From NCBI GenBank assembly GCA_964414185.1, contig CAYPVK010000004.1, positions 39,944 to 103,943 on the forward strand: 64,000 bases of DNA. Direction: 5' to 3'. Position 1 is the stretch's first letter. Each line of letters begins with the position of its first letter. The notes under the pieces were generated by a model. The model was not told where the DNA came from and did not search any database. It was given only the letters and a program-made list of their open reading frames with translations. A program made the translations under genes and the position numbers. Positions 43,549 to 52,267 of this stretch are shown piece after piece. The stretch comes from UBA7488 sp964414185 (lineage in GTDB: Bacteria > Pseudomonadota > Alphaproteobacteria > CAAHEQ01 > UBA3637).

Positions 43549-43902
43549 TTTGAACCTCCGACAGGAACACCCAGAAAAAATCAAAAACCGTTTCCAAAAT
43601 TTTCAAAAAAACAGCATCTGTTTGAAATAAAATAAAAAATATTTGTATCAATAACATTGGTATTTATGCGCTGGGATACAAAAAAGGAACTTTCATCAAA
43701 AAAGCGCCAAAAAAAATCGAAACGAGGAAAACGCTTGAAGGTCGTGTTTTTGACGTGTTTGACCTTCAAAAAAGTATATATTTGCGGCTTTTTTAGCCAG
43801 TTTTTAGTAAAAAATAGGAAAAAAAGATGTTAAGACACGCCCATCAGAATAAAAAACAAACTCCGCTGTTTTTGGGGATTTGCAGGGTATTGCGGATACA
43901 AA
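43549..43902. other. Non-coding right end of the island
   Basis: About 350 bp between the recombinase module and the tRNA gene, with no supported ORF. It should contain the attachment site, but no clear core could be defined by eye. Confidence 0.4.
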
Positions 43903-43930
43903 AAAAGAGGAAGTATAAACTTCCTCTTTT
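43903..43930 (-). terminator. Terminator of the tRNA-fMet gene
   Basis: 12-bp perfect stem AAAAGAGGAAGT/ACTTCCTCTTTT with a 4-nt loop, continued by T on the minus strand, 5 bp after the encoded CCA. Confidence 0.85.
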
Positions 43931-43935
43931 CTAGT

Positions 43936-44013
43936 TGGTTGCGGGGGTGGGATTTGAACCTCACGACCTCCAGGTTATGAGCCTGGCAAGCTACCGGACT
44001 GCTCTACCCCGCG
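43936..44013 (-). tRNA. Initiator tRNA-Met (fMet, anticodon CAU)
   Basis: Minus-strand cloverleaf starting CGCGGGG and ending CCCCCGCA-ACCA with encoded CCA. The 1:72 C-A mismatch, GGGCTC/GAG-type anticodon stem with CAT, and TTCAAAT T-loop identify an initiator tRNA. It lies at the right edge of the accessory island with its 3' end facing the island. Confidence 0.93.
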
Positions 44014-44310
44014 TCAAGTGATTAATAATATATATCAGCTGTTATTTCTTGTCAAGTGTTTTTTTATCATTCAAAACTTTTTGTCATAATTATTTTTGAA
44101 AGGTACATTTTAATAAACACATTTTAAAAACTTTACCGCTGTGGACAAAAGTATGTAAAATCAACGTATGTATTATAAAATACATTGAAATTTAACGAAA
44201 AAACAAAAAATATTATTCCATTTTCATTTACTTTTATCGTTTTTTCCTTGCAATTTATAATTTGCTATCCATATGAATCGTGTATTTCATTATTTAAGGA
44301 GGAGACAAAT
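44014..44310. other. Intergenic region before the OmpA-like lipoprotein gene
   Basis: About 300 bp, AT-rich. It probably holds the tRNA promoter on the minus strand and the lipoprotein promoter on the plus strand (a TTGCAA at about 44250 and TATAAT nearby, spacing not ideal). No gene seen. Confidence 0.4.
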
Positions 44311-44760
44311 ATGAAAAAACAACTTGCAATTTTGGTATTATCTACTGCATTGCTTGCCGGTTGTGCCGGCCATTGCCAAAAATGCGACAATGTCGTAGAT
44401 TGTGATATCGTTGTGAAAGAAAAGATCATTTTAAGCGCTACGTCAACGTTCGCTTTTGATTCTGCAACGTTAACGCCTGCCAGCAAAGATGGTTTAGATC
44501 AAATCGTTGCCAGATTAAAATCTTTGCCGAACGAAAAAATCCGTATCAACGGATACACGGATAATGTCGGTTCCGATTCCTATAACATGGAATTGTCTTT
44601 GCGCCGCGCCGATGCCGTTAAAGCTTATTTGGTCAGCCAAGGTATCAATCCGGCCCGTATCGTAACGCACGGTTACGGGGATTCGCATCCGATTGCCAGC
44701 AATGCAACGGCCCAAGGCAGGGCAGAAAACCGCCGCACGGAAGTTTTATTCTACGAATAA
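44311..44760 (+). CDS. OmpA-family lipoprotein, Pal-like
   Basis: 149 residues from the ATG at 44311 (AAGGAGG upstream). Lipobox LLAGC, then a short Cys-containing linker (HCQKCDNVVDC). The OmpA-like peptidoglycan-binding domain shows FAFDSATLTPASKDGLDQI, INGYTDNVGSDSYNMELSLRRADAVKAYLV and a final ENRRTEV. Length and layout match Pal. The tol operon at 59.6 kb has no pal after tolB, so this gene, 19 kb away, may supply that function. Confidence 0.88.
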   Translation: MKKQLAILVLSTALLAGCAGHCQKCDNVVDCDIVVKEKIILSATSTFAFDSATLTPASKDGLDQIVARLKSLPNEKIRINGYTDNVGSDSYNMELSLRRADAVKAYLVSQGINPARIVTHGYGDSHPIASNATAQGRAENRRTEVLFYE

Positions 44761-44780
44761 GTTTTGCCGGCGCACAAATT

Positions 44781-44814
44781 ATCGGGAAGATAATCAGTCT
44801 TCCCGATTTTTTTT
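44781..44814 (+). terminator. Terminator after the Pal-like gene
   Basis: Perfect 10-bp stem ATCGGGAAGA/TCTTCCCGAT, 7-nt loop, eight T. Confidence 0.88.
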
Positions 44815-44825
44815 ATAAAAAACAT

Positions 44826-44853
44826 TTGGATTTTTTTTAAAGTATGCTATAGT
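44826..44853 (+). promoter_or_regulatory. Promoter of the Sel1-repeat gene
   Basis: TTGGAT, 16-nt spacer ending in TGC, TATAGT at 44848-44853; AAGGAG follows before the ATG. Confidence 0.65.
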
Positions 44854-44878
44854 TAGCTATATATTTTAAGGAGTTGCC

Positions 44879-45868
44879 ATGAAAAAAATATTATTGCTTT
44901 GTACGATTGCCTTATTTTCCTTGAAAGCGGCAGCCGGCTATCAAGAAGCGGAAAATGCTTTTAACGAACAACGCTATACACAAGCATTCGCCGAATTTTT
45001 ACCGTTGGCCGAAGAAGGCGATTATCGTGCACAGTATTATTTGGGTTATTTATATTTGCATGGTTACGGTGTTCAAAAAGATGCGAAAAAAGCCGTTTCT
45101 TATCTTGAAAAATCAGTCAAAGAAAATTATGATTTGGCACAATCCTTAATGGCTTATATGTATTTTGAAGGCGACGGTGTCCACCAAGACAAGAAAAAAG
45201 CCATTACCCTGTATCAACAAGCCGCCGCACAAGGTAACTCTTCGGCTTTGTTGAATTTGGGCGTAGCTTATTATAAAGGCGACGGCGTCGAAAAAAACAT
45301 CCAACGCGCAATGGAATACTTTTTAAAAGTTTCTCCGATGGATCAGCCGGTCGTTGCGACTTATCTGGGCGATATCTATTTGAACAACAAAGAATACGCC
45401 GACCCCATCAAAGCGTTTGAACAATATGCAACCGCTGCCAAAGCGGGCGATATTGCATCGTATAACGTATTGGCACGTATGTATCAAAACGGGTTGGGTA
45501 CAACAACGGATATAGACCGAGCAATTGATTTTTATAAATATGCCGCCGCCCGAAACTATGCGCCGGCGCAATATAATTTAGGTGTCATTTATGCCAACGG
45601 CGATGGGATTCCCCGCGATAAATTCCGTGCCTATGCTTGGTTTTCATTGGCGGCCGACCAAAAAATGGAAGCTGCCGTCAAAGAAAGGGATCGCCTGTAT
45701 AACGGGATGTCATTATCCGAACGCGAGCGGGCAAACCGCGTACGGATTGAAGTTCAAAATACAGATATGAAAAATTTGGAATCTCCGCTTAAAGATGTCA
45801 ATATTTCACAAGCAGTTCGACCCTCAACCACCACGAAACGCAAAGTTGTGCGCCGGCGCCGCAGATAG
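44879..45868 (+). CDS. Secreted Sel1-repeat protein
   Basis: 329 residues. Signal peptide (KILLLCTIALFSLKAAA) followed by about six Sel1-like repeats of 35-38 residues, recognisable as AQYYLGYLYLHGYGVQKDAKKAVSYL-type units up to residue 265. The C-terminal tail is very basic (TTKRKVVRRRRR). Sel1 repeats form an alpha solenoid that mediates protein interactions, here in the periplasm. It is followed after 8 bp by a small membrane protein gene, likely in one operon. Confidence 0.88.
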   Translation: MKKILLLCTIALFSLKAAAGYQEAENAFNEQRYTQAFAEFLPLAEEGDYRAQYYLGYLYLHGYGVQKDAKKAVSYLEKSVKENYDLAQSLMAYMYFEGDGVHQDKKKAITLYQQAAAQGNSSALLNLGVAYYKGDGVEKNIQRAMEYFLKVSPMDQPVVATYLGDIYLNNKEYADPIKAFEQYATAAKAGDIASYNVLARMYQNGLGTTTDIDRAIDFYKYAAARNYAPAQYNLGVIYANGDGIPRDKFRAYAWFSLAADQKMEAAVKERDRLYNGMSLSERERANRVRIEVQNTDMKNLESPLKDVNISQAVRPSTTTKRKVVRRRRR

Positions 45869-45876
45869 GAGCAAAA

Positions 45877-46197
45877 ATGTCAGTCAATTCGTTTTTTAAA
45901 GCTTTCGTATCATTCAGGTTTTCGATTGTTTTGGGTTTGGCAATGGGTTTATGGCTTTATATGACCCAATCGGAAAGCCAACCGTTGTCTTCCTTTTTGA
46001 CAAGCAAGCAGATTTATTTGATTGCGCTTTTGATTGTCTTGAGTTTCAGGTTGATTATTTGGGTGGTTATCGAAAAGGCTTCTTTTTACTCCGTTACTTC
46101 CACAATGCGCAACACCGTTATTGATTATATTACCTGCATCATATCAATGCTCAGCATTGTGGGCTGTTTGTTTTTATTGCAAACTTTTATTTTGTAA
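45877..46197 (+). CDS. Small inner-membrane protein, three helices
   Basis: 106 residues with hydrophobic segments at about 13-30, 45-65 and 82-104. Family not recognised. It lies 8 bp after the Sel1 protein gene with GGAG upstream, suggesting co-expression and perhaps a membrane partner for it. Confidence 0.7.
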   Translation: MSVNSFFKAFVSFRFSIVLGLAMGLWLYMTQSESQPLSSFLTSKQIYLIALLIVLSFRLIIWVVIEKASFYSVTSTMRNTVIDYITCIISMLSIVGCLFLLQTFIL

Positions 46198-46442
46198 GTT
46201 TCGTTTTATTATCCGCGATAAAGGCATTAAGGTATGTCCGCTTCAGTCGTGCCGTGTTAAGGCCATATTAATCGGCATTATCGTTTTTGCAATAAATATG
46301 TATGTATTTATACTAAAAAAATATTATGAACAGCGATTTTCGGTGCTTTTCAACTGTCAGCGGCCCTTTAAAACACACGCCTCTATAAATAGTAAATTCA
46401 AACAGATTTGAACGTTGCCCCACCGAATAGCAGATACCGCTT

Positions 46443-47138
46443 TTATTTAACGACAACATTTGTCAATGCATTAATCGGCGCTTCATAACCGATAGATTTG
46501 GCATACGCGCGGTACGGTTCGATTAATGATACGTCCTCCCACGAAAAAATACCATAAATAATCGGTTTATCCGCCAATGCGTCAACAGACAAAGCGCCGG
46601 GATCATTCGGGATACTGAAATCAAAAATAACTTTGCCCAACTTTTTATCAAACGCTTCCCCGACAAGCTGACGGGACAAACCTTTGTTCAAAACCGTAAA
46701 ATGTGCATTCAACTTAACATCTTCGACGCCGGCCAAAGCCAAAGATTCCAACGGTTTTTTCCAAATTCCGGTGTACGGCGTATAATTTTTAAGCGATAGT
46801 GCAATTTTATCGCCTTGAACGGCGCGTAATGCTTCGTTGACATTAAATGAAACACCGTTAAGCCCGATGCGGATATCGTTGCCGTCCAAACTCAGACTCA
46901 TTTTATCAATCGCGCAAGGAAACGGAATTTCCTTTAATTCGGGTTTGTAAAATAACAACGTGTTGCCGCCCATGCTGAGCCCGACCGATCGATAACCGAT
47001 GACGGACGGCGTCAAATCAACATATCGGCTTATTTCATCCAACAAAGTTTTTTGATAAGTTTGACGCCAAAAGAATAATAAAACAAAGGCGACCAACAAC
47101 CCCGTAAAAACAATATATACCGCATTGTTTTTCTTCAT
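46443..47138 (-). CDS. Hypothetical membrane-anchored periplasmic protein
   Basis: 231 residues: an uncleaved N-terminal helix (VYIVFTGLLVAFVLLFFW) followed by a soluble beta-rich domain with many short strands (IGYRSVGLSMGGNTLLFY, DIRIGLNGVSFNVNEAL). This resembles DUF2125/AsmA-like periplasmic proteins in layout, but the assignment is not secure. It is transcribed directly after the 47139 gene, with only its ATG adjacent to that stop. Confidence 0.65.
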   Translation of the reverse strand: MKKNNAVYIVFTGLLVAFVLLFFWRQTYQKTLLDEISRYVDLTPSVIGYRSVGLSMGGNTLLFYKPELKEIPFPCAIDKMSLSLDGNDIRIGLNGVSFNVNEALRAVQGDKIALSLKNYTPYTGIWKKPLESLALAGVEDVKLNAHFTVLNKGLSRQLVGEAFDKKLGKVIFDFSIPNDPGALSVDALADKPIIYGIFSWEDVSLIEPYRAYAKSIGYEAPINALTNVVVK

Positions 47139-48584
47139 TTATTTTATATCCCTACATTGATTGCTTTGACAAGGGGCAACAGAATTTACATGAACCTTCC
47201 CCCTTAATTTACCGCTGTTTGAAGTCGATTGATACTCAAAATCGCCCGATATGACTGCCCAACCGACGGTTAAATCTTTGCCTTCCAATTTTAACGGATT
47301 GGGTTTGTTTGAACGCCCCGCATCATCACTTACGTCCGAAATATAAACAATCGCCGTCCCTTGTACGGGTTTGCGCATAATTTTACCGGCTAACAATAAA
47401 TGCGGCACTTTGTCAATACTTTGTTTTGAGATATTTTCACTTGTTTGATGCTTATCCGTCAGTACTTTGCCCGCATGTTCGATAACGGCATCTTTATCAT
47501 CGTCACCGGTTTGTTTTTCATTGTTGACGTTTTGTGCCGCATTATTTTTCTTTTTTGCGTCAGCATTTTTGCCGACCGCATCGTTTGCTTGATTTGCCCG
47601 AGCCGATTTCGGCGAACTGTCGCGCAAATCAATATAGATTTGAGCGTCTTGCGAATGGGATATCAGAACATCGGCATTTTCTTGCGGCGTTTTATTTGAT
47701 GCTTCAATCATATTTTCCACGCTTTGAGAAACATTCATATACGAAGACGCCCCCATTTGAGAGGGCGTTCCGAGCATATCATTTTCAAAATTTCCGTTCG
47801 GAATATTGCCGACGGTATCGGCCGGATAACTTTGCCCGTTGCCGTGAAGATCAATTGGCGGTTTCACCGTATCGGGATTCGACAAATCGTTCGGATTTTT
47901 TGCGGGCGGATCATTGCGTTTAATCACAATGCGGGCGGTTCTCAAATCAACCTCGGCGAAAAAGAAAATTTCGTCCGGATTCGGCCGTTCCAATCGCGAT
48001 GCATAAAAATAAAGCGTTTCTTCGGCAGGGCAATAATTGCGCGTCTTTTTAACGAGTTCGTCTACAATTTCAATCAATTTTTGGTCATCCGTAAACAAAT
48101 CCGATTCTTCGGTTTGCAACAAGATACGGAACGGATTGCAAAATTTAAAAGCTTCATAAGTGCCGTCTTTTTGTTTTTGCGAACTCATCTGACCAATCAA
48201 TTGAAAATCGTAATAAGTGTCATTCGGGATTTGGAAATAAACTTTTTGCGTACTGTCCGATTCAACCGTCTGATATAAAACGGGAGCGGACAACGGCATA
48301 TCCCCCGTCCAAAATCCTTTGTTAAAAAAGCCGTAAATTTCTTCAATCGGTTGTGAAAACGCGTTATAGACGGTCACGGCGCCTTGCCCGTCGACAATAC
48401 CGTCATCGCACAAACCATCGGTTGTTTTAATATACCAACTTTGGGTGTTTTTGGGCGTAAAGTAATAATAACGGCATTTCCCGTCTTTGGTATACAAAGA
48501 AGGCGATTGCGCCATAACATTTGCCGTCGTAATAAACAAACCGCACAATAAAACAAAAATAAAATAATACCTGTGATTCAACAT
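47139..48584 (-). CDS. Hypothetical secreted protein
   Basis: 481 residues from the ATG at 48584, which opens a signal peptide (YYFIFVLLCGLFITTANVMAQ). The N-terminal 240 residues look like a folded, aromatic-rich domain. A long low-complexity Asn/Asp/Lys/Pro-rich linker fills about 245-390, and a compact C-terminal part contains VPHLLLAGKIMRKPVQGTAIVYISDV. It is not recognised. It forms a two-gene operon with the 46443 gene and may be an envelope-associated structural protein. Confidence 0.65.
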   Translation of the reverse strand: MLNHRYYFIFVLLCGLFITTANVMAQSPSLYTKDGKCRYYYFTPKNTQSWYIKTTDGLCDDGIVDGQGAVTVYNAFSQPIEEIYGFFNKGFWTGDMPLSAPVLYQTVESDSTQKVYFQIPNDTYYDFQLIGQMSSQKQKDGTYEAFKFCNPFRILLQTEESDLFTDDQKLIEIVDELVKKTRNYCPAEETLYFYASRLERPNPDEIFFFAEVDLRTARIVIKRNDPPAKNPNDLSNPDTVKPPIDLHGNGQSYPADTVGNIPNGNFENDMLGTPSQMGASSYMNVSQSVENMIEASNKTPQENADVLISHSQDAQIYIDLRDSSPKSARANQANDAVGKNADAKKKNNAAQNVNNEKQTGDDDKDAVIEHAGKVLTDKHQTSENISKQSIDKVPHLLLAGKIMRKPVQGTAIVYISDVSDDAGRSNKPNPLKLEGKDLTVGWAVISGDFEYQSTSNSGKLRGKVHVNSVAPCQSNQCRDIK

Positions 48585-48846
48585 AAGGGAATTATATACA
48601 CATATGCAATTATCTTGCAAGCAATTTTTTGAATTCTTACTTTATATTTTTCATTTTTTTGTATAAAGCGTCAAATTAATATGTTTCATACTTGTTCAAA
48701 ATATGCGATTTTCGGCACAGGGCCCATTTTATTCTCGAAAGGGATTTTTATTTAAACGGGAAAAAAGAATCACCCGAACACGCCGAATTTCCAAAATACG
48801 ACACAACATGTTAAAACGCGGACAACAGATTGCAAATAAAAAACGA
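48585..48846. other. Intergenic region
   Basis: About 260 bp. It presumably contains the promoter of the 47139 gene on the minus strand. No gene or strong hairpin seen. Confidence 0.4.
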
Positions 48847-50103
48847 TTATGAAATCGGCGCAATGGGCAGGCATTGCATTTTTTTATCACGCAATTTTTT
48901 GCAAGCTAAATTAGCTTCCTGCTTTGATTCAAATCCGAAAATACGCGAACGGTATAAATTTGTCCCCGTCGGCGGCGTTTTTATGGTTTTGTCCCGTGCA
49001 CGCAACAAATACGCGGCTTGTTGCGCCGTTTGTAACGCCAATTTTTCCGATTCGAAAGCCCCTACCTGAATAGCCCAGGTATTGTCGGTATCGCCTTGAA
49101 CGGTCACGTTGACATCATTAATATCCAAATAACCGACACCCAACATCCTGTCATCCGTCGGTTTTAAAGCCAATACGACTTGTTTGGCTTCCGACAGGCT
49201 TTTTTGCATTGTTGCCAAGTAAATGTTTTTATTCGGTTTTTTCACCACCGCCGTTTTGGTCAGCGGACTTTCTTTCAAATCCTTGCCTGCCTTGCCGGCA
49301 ATTGTTTTTTGTTTTGTAATCAGTTTAAAACCTTTATTCAGCGAATTAACCGCCTGGCGGTCGCGCGCTTTGGGGGAATTATATCCGATTACGACCGAAA
49401 CCAAACGGTTGTCGCCGCGCCGTGCCGTTGAAATTATGTTATAGCCGACGGCCGAAATAAAACCGGTTTTAAGCCCTTCCGCCCCCTTATAGCTTTGCAC
49501 GATCGGATTGTGGTTCCCGATAATTTTTCCTTTATAATAAAACGACTTGCGCGAAAATAACTTATAATGCTCCGGATGATGGTTAATCATCGCTATCGTT
49601 AAAATGGCCATATCGCCCGCCGTCGTTTTTTGGTCGGGATGGTGCAATCCGGACGCATTTTTAAAAGTCGTATTTTTCATGCCGAGTTCTTGCGCGGTTG
49701 CTGTCATTATCTTGGCAAATTCTTCTTCCGACGGCGCCAACGCTTCGGCCAACACCACGGCAGCATCATTGGCCGATTTGATAATTAACGCCAAAACGGC
49801 ATCTTTGACGGTAATGGTTTCACCCGCTTTCAAATACAATTTGGATTTGGGTTGCCGCGCGGCATGCAATGAAATCGGCAATTTGTCATCCATTTTAAGC
49901 AATCCGTTGTCAATCGCTTCAAATGTTAAATAAAGCGTCATGACTTTTGTCAGGGACGCCGGATATTTTTGAACATTGGCATTACGGGAAGACAAAATAA
50001 AACCGCTTTTCGTATCGGCGACAAGAGTGCATGTCGTGGCATTTGCCGCAAACGCATAAAACGTCATCAAACATATTACCAGCACAGAAAGGATGCGCGA
50101 CAT
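48847..50103 (-). CDS. D-alanyl-D-alanine carboxypeptidase with SPOR domain
   Basis: 418 residues. Signal peptide to about residue 22. S11 penicillin-binding motifs: S50-x-x-K53 (SLTK), S110-A-N and K210-T-G. A linker rich in Lys leads to a C-terminal SPOR domain (about 335-415, TWAIQVGAFESEKLALQTA), which binds denuded glycan at the division site. The enzyme trims the terminal D-Ala of peptidoglycan stem peptides. The fusion of S11 and SPOR is common in alphaproteobacteria. It is divergent from uvrC. Confidence 0.93.
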   Translation of the reverse strand: MSRILSVLVICLMTFYAFAANATTCTLVADTKSGFILSSRNANVQKYPASLTKVMTLYLTFEAIDNGLLKMDDKLPISLHAARQPKSKLYLKAGETITVKDAVLALIIKSANDAAVVLAEALAPSEEEFAKIMTATAQELGMKNTTFKNASGLHHPDQKTTAGDMAILTIAMINHHPEHYKLFSRKSFYYKGKIIGNHNPIVQSYKGAEGLKTGFISAVGYNIISTARRGDNRLVSVVIGYNSPKARDRQAVNSLNKGFKLITKQKTIAGKAGKDLKESPLTKTAVVKKPNKNIYLATMQKSLSEAKQVVLALKPTDDRMLGVGYLDINDVNVTVQGDTDNTWAIQVGAFESEKLALQTAQQAAYLLRARDKTIKTPPTGTNLYRSRIFGFESKQEANLACKKLRDKKMQCLPIAPIS

Positions 50104-50213
50104 ATAATCTCCTTATTTACGGCGATTTCAATATCAATGAAACGGCCGCATTAAATTGCAATTTATGCGGAGTTTACTTGATTTTTTTTCAAAATACAAA
50201 TAAAATATTGATT

Positions 50214-52199
50214 ATGAGCAAAAAAATTCCCGTCGGGGTCAATGTATTAAAAGAAAAAATTAAACGCGTTTCAAGCCGTCCGGGCGTTTATCGCATGATT
50301 TCGGCCGGGGGCAACGTGTTGTATGTCGGCAAAGCAAAAAACCTGAAAAAACGCCTGACCAACTATACGCATTCGGATAAATTATCGATTCGCATTCGCC
50401 AAATGGTCGAACAAGTCGCCGATTTGATTGTGATTGAAACGCCGGGCGAAACCGAAGCGTTAATTTTGGAAAACGATTTAATCAAACAATACCGGCCATA
50501 TTACAATATTTTGCTTAAAGACGATAAATCATTCCCTTTTATTTTAATCACGGCCGATTGCCCGCCGCGATTGCAAAAATACCGCGGGCATAAAAACATC
50601 AAAGGCGATTATTACGGCCCCTTTGCTTCGGGATTGGCTGTCAACAAAACCATTACCGAAATTCAAAAAGTCTTCGGATTGCGCACCTGCCCCAACTCTT
50701 ATTACGCCAACCGCACGCGCCCGTGCCTGTTGTATCAAATCGGACGGTGTACGGGACCGTGTTGCGATATGATATCAAAAGAAGATTATATGGAACGTGT
50801 TGCGCAAACCAAAGCTTTTTTGCGCGGCGAAAAAACAAAATTCCAAGACATTTTATTGCAGAAAATGAACGAATTGGCCGCCCGAATGCGCTATGAAGAA
50901 GCAGCCGCCGTGCGGGACAAAATCCAATTCTTAAACCAAATCCAATCAACCGATGCGCAAGGGTCTTTGGGCGAATCGGACATTATCGCTTTGTACCGCG
51001 AAGGGGCAAAGGCATGCATTCAAATTTTCTTTTACCGTTCCGACAAAGCGTCGGGGAATGTTTTTTACATGCTTGAAAACACGGACGATGAATCCGAAGC
51101 GGGCTTTTTATCATCCTTCATATTGCAATTTTACGATACGATTCCGGCACCCAAACATATCTATGTGTCCCATAAAATCGAAGACGGATTGGCCGACGCC
51201 TTATCGCAAAAAGCGGGGTATAAAATCATCGTTTCATCCGGGCTGTTTAAAAGTTTGCGCAAAAAATTAATGCAGCAAGCCTTGATTAATGCCGCTCAAA
51301 CTTTTAAACAACAAGTCTCCGGCGATGAAATGAAAGAACAAACATGGAACGAATTGCGCGAATTGCTGGGGCTTGAAACTTTGGACAAAGTTGAAGTTTA
51401 TGATAACAGCCATATCCAAGGTGCTTCGGCCGTCGGCGCGATGATTGCCGCCGATAGGGACGGTTTTCAAAAAAGATGGTACCGGCGGTATAATATAACC
51501 GGCATATATAACTTAGATACAAAGTGTACAGTCGCGGTTAAATCTAATGCCAAATCTGATAATCATGGGCAAATGAAGGACGCCGAGGCGCGCAAAGGTC
51601 TGAGTGTACCCGATGTACATGATGTCTTGAGCACTGAGGCAACCGTACAGTTGCCCATGAGAGCCGATTTGGAAAGATTTAACGATGATTTCGGGATGAT
51701 GCGGGAAGTCCTTAAACGCCGCCTGACCCGCGGATTAAAAGAAAATGATTTGCCCTCAGCAATGATTATTGACGGGGGCAAGGGGCAATTATCATCCGTT
51801 ATGGAAATTTTCGACGAGTTGGGCGTGAAAGGCATTGCGTTAATGTCCGTTGCCAAGGGAGAAAAACGCAATGCGGGCAAAGAAACGCTGTATTTAAGCA
51901 CGGCGCCTACGACGCCGATTCATTTGGATGAAAAAAGCAATTTGCAACATTTAATTCAACGCCTGCGCGATGAAGCACACCGCTTTGCAATCGGCACGCA
52001 CCGCCAAAAACGCGCCAAAAACATGTTCCATGAAACGCTTAAAGACATTGAAGGCATCGGTGATAAGCGCAAAAAAGATTTGATGGCTCATTTCGGGTCG
52101 GTACGCGAAATTGCGGGCACTTCGATTGCCTCGTTAATGCGCGTGCCGGGCATCAGTGAAAAAATTGCAAAAAAAGTCTATACATTTTACCACGGTTAG
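50214..52199 (+). CDS. uvrC: UvrABC excinuclease subunit C, with in-frame insert
   Basis: 661 residues from the ATG at 50214. GIY-YIG nuclease domain (GVYRMISAGGNVLYVGKAKNLKKRL), the CLLYQIGRCTGPC cysteines, UVR motif, RNase H-like second nuclease domain (VEVYDNSHIQGASAVGAM) and C-terminal HhH tandem (IEGIGDKRKKDLMAHFG, MRVPGISEKIAKKV). Makes the dual incision in nucleotide excision repair. Between YRRYNI and DDFGMMREVLKRR, where other UvrCs have about 10 residues, lie about 60 extra residues with foreign codon choice. No SOS box is seen upstream. Confidence 0.95.
   Translation: MSKKIPVGVNVLKEKIKRVSSRPGVYRMISAGGNVLYVGKAKNLKKRLTNYTHSDKLSIRIRQMVEQVADLIVIETPGETEALILENDLIKQYRPYYNILLKDDKSFPFILITADCPPRLQKYRGHKNIKGDYYGPFASGLAVNKTITEIQKVFGLRTCPNSYYANRTRPCLLYQIGRCTGPCCDMISKEDYMERVAQTKAFLRGEKTKFQDILLQKMNELAARMRYEEAAAVRDKIQFLNQIQSTDAQGSLGESDIIALYREGAKACIQIFFYRSDKASGNVFYMLENTDDESEAGFLSSFILQFYDTIPAPKHIYVSHKIEDGLADALSQKAGYKIIVSSGLFKSLRKKLMQQALINAAQTFKQQVSGDEMKEQTWNELRELLGLETLDKVEVYDNSHIQGASAVGAMIAADRDGFQKRWYRRYNITGIYNLDTKCTVAVKSNAKSDNHGQMKDAEARKGLSVPDVHDVLSTEATVQLPMRADLERFNDDFGMMREVLKRRLTRGLKENDLPSAMIIDGGKGQLSSVMEIFDELGVKGIALMSVAKGEKRNAGKETLYLSTAPTTPIHLDEKSNLQHLIQRLRDEAHRFAIGTHRQKRAKNMFHETLKDIEGIGDKRKKDLMAHFGSVREIAGTSIASLMRVPGISEKIAKKVYTFYHG
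51490..51680 (+). mobile_element. Palindromic element inserted in frame in uvrC
   Basis: The segment encodes TGIYNLDTKCTVAV to MRADLERF and keeps the frame open. It carries inverted arms: CCAAATC (51550-51556) and TCATGGGCAA (51563-51572) are matched by TTGCCCATGA (51651-51660) and GATTTGG (51666-51672). Its codons (AGA, GAG, AAG, ACA, TCT, CAG) differ from the surrounding uvrC, which prefers CGC, GAA, AAA and CAA. This resembles the in-frame palindromic elements known from Rickettsia and Wolbachia. The exact borders are uncertain by 10-20 bp. Confidence 0.7.
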
Positions 52200-52267
52200 G
52201 TATATAATCACACACAGGTTTATTTTACGCACAATTCGTTTGACACAAGTATATGGAGAATTATCTG

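Noticed and set aside
30000..43600. Insertion sequences or transposases in the island
   Set aside because: No transposase ORF or terminal inverted repeats were seen; the only recombinase is the large serine enzyme.
46198..46442. Extra small plus-strand gene after the three-helix membrane protein
   Set aside because: The frame overlaps the end of the real gene, has no ribosome-binding site and resembles no protein; treated as a plain intergenic region.
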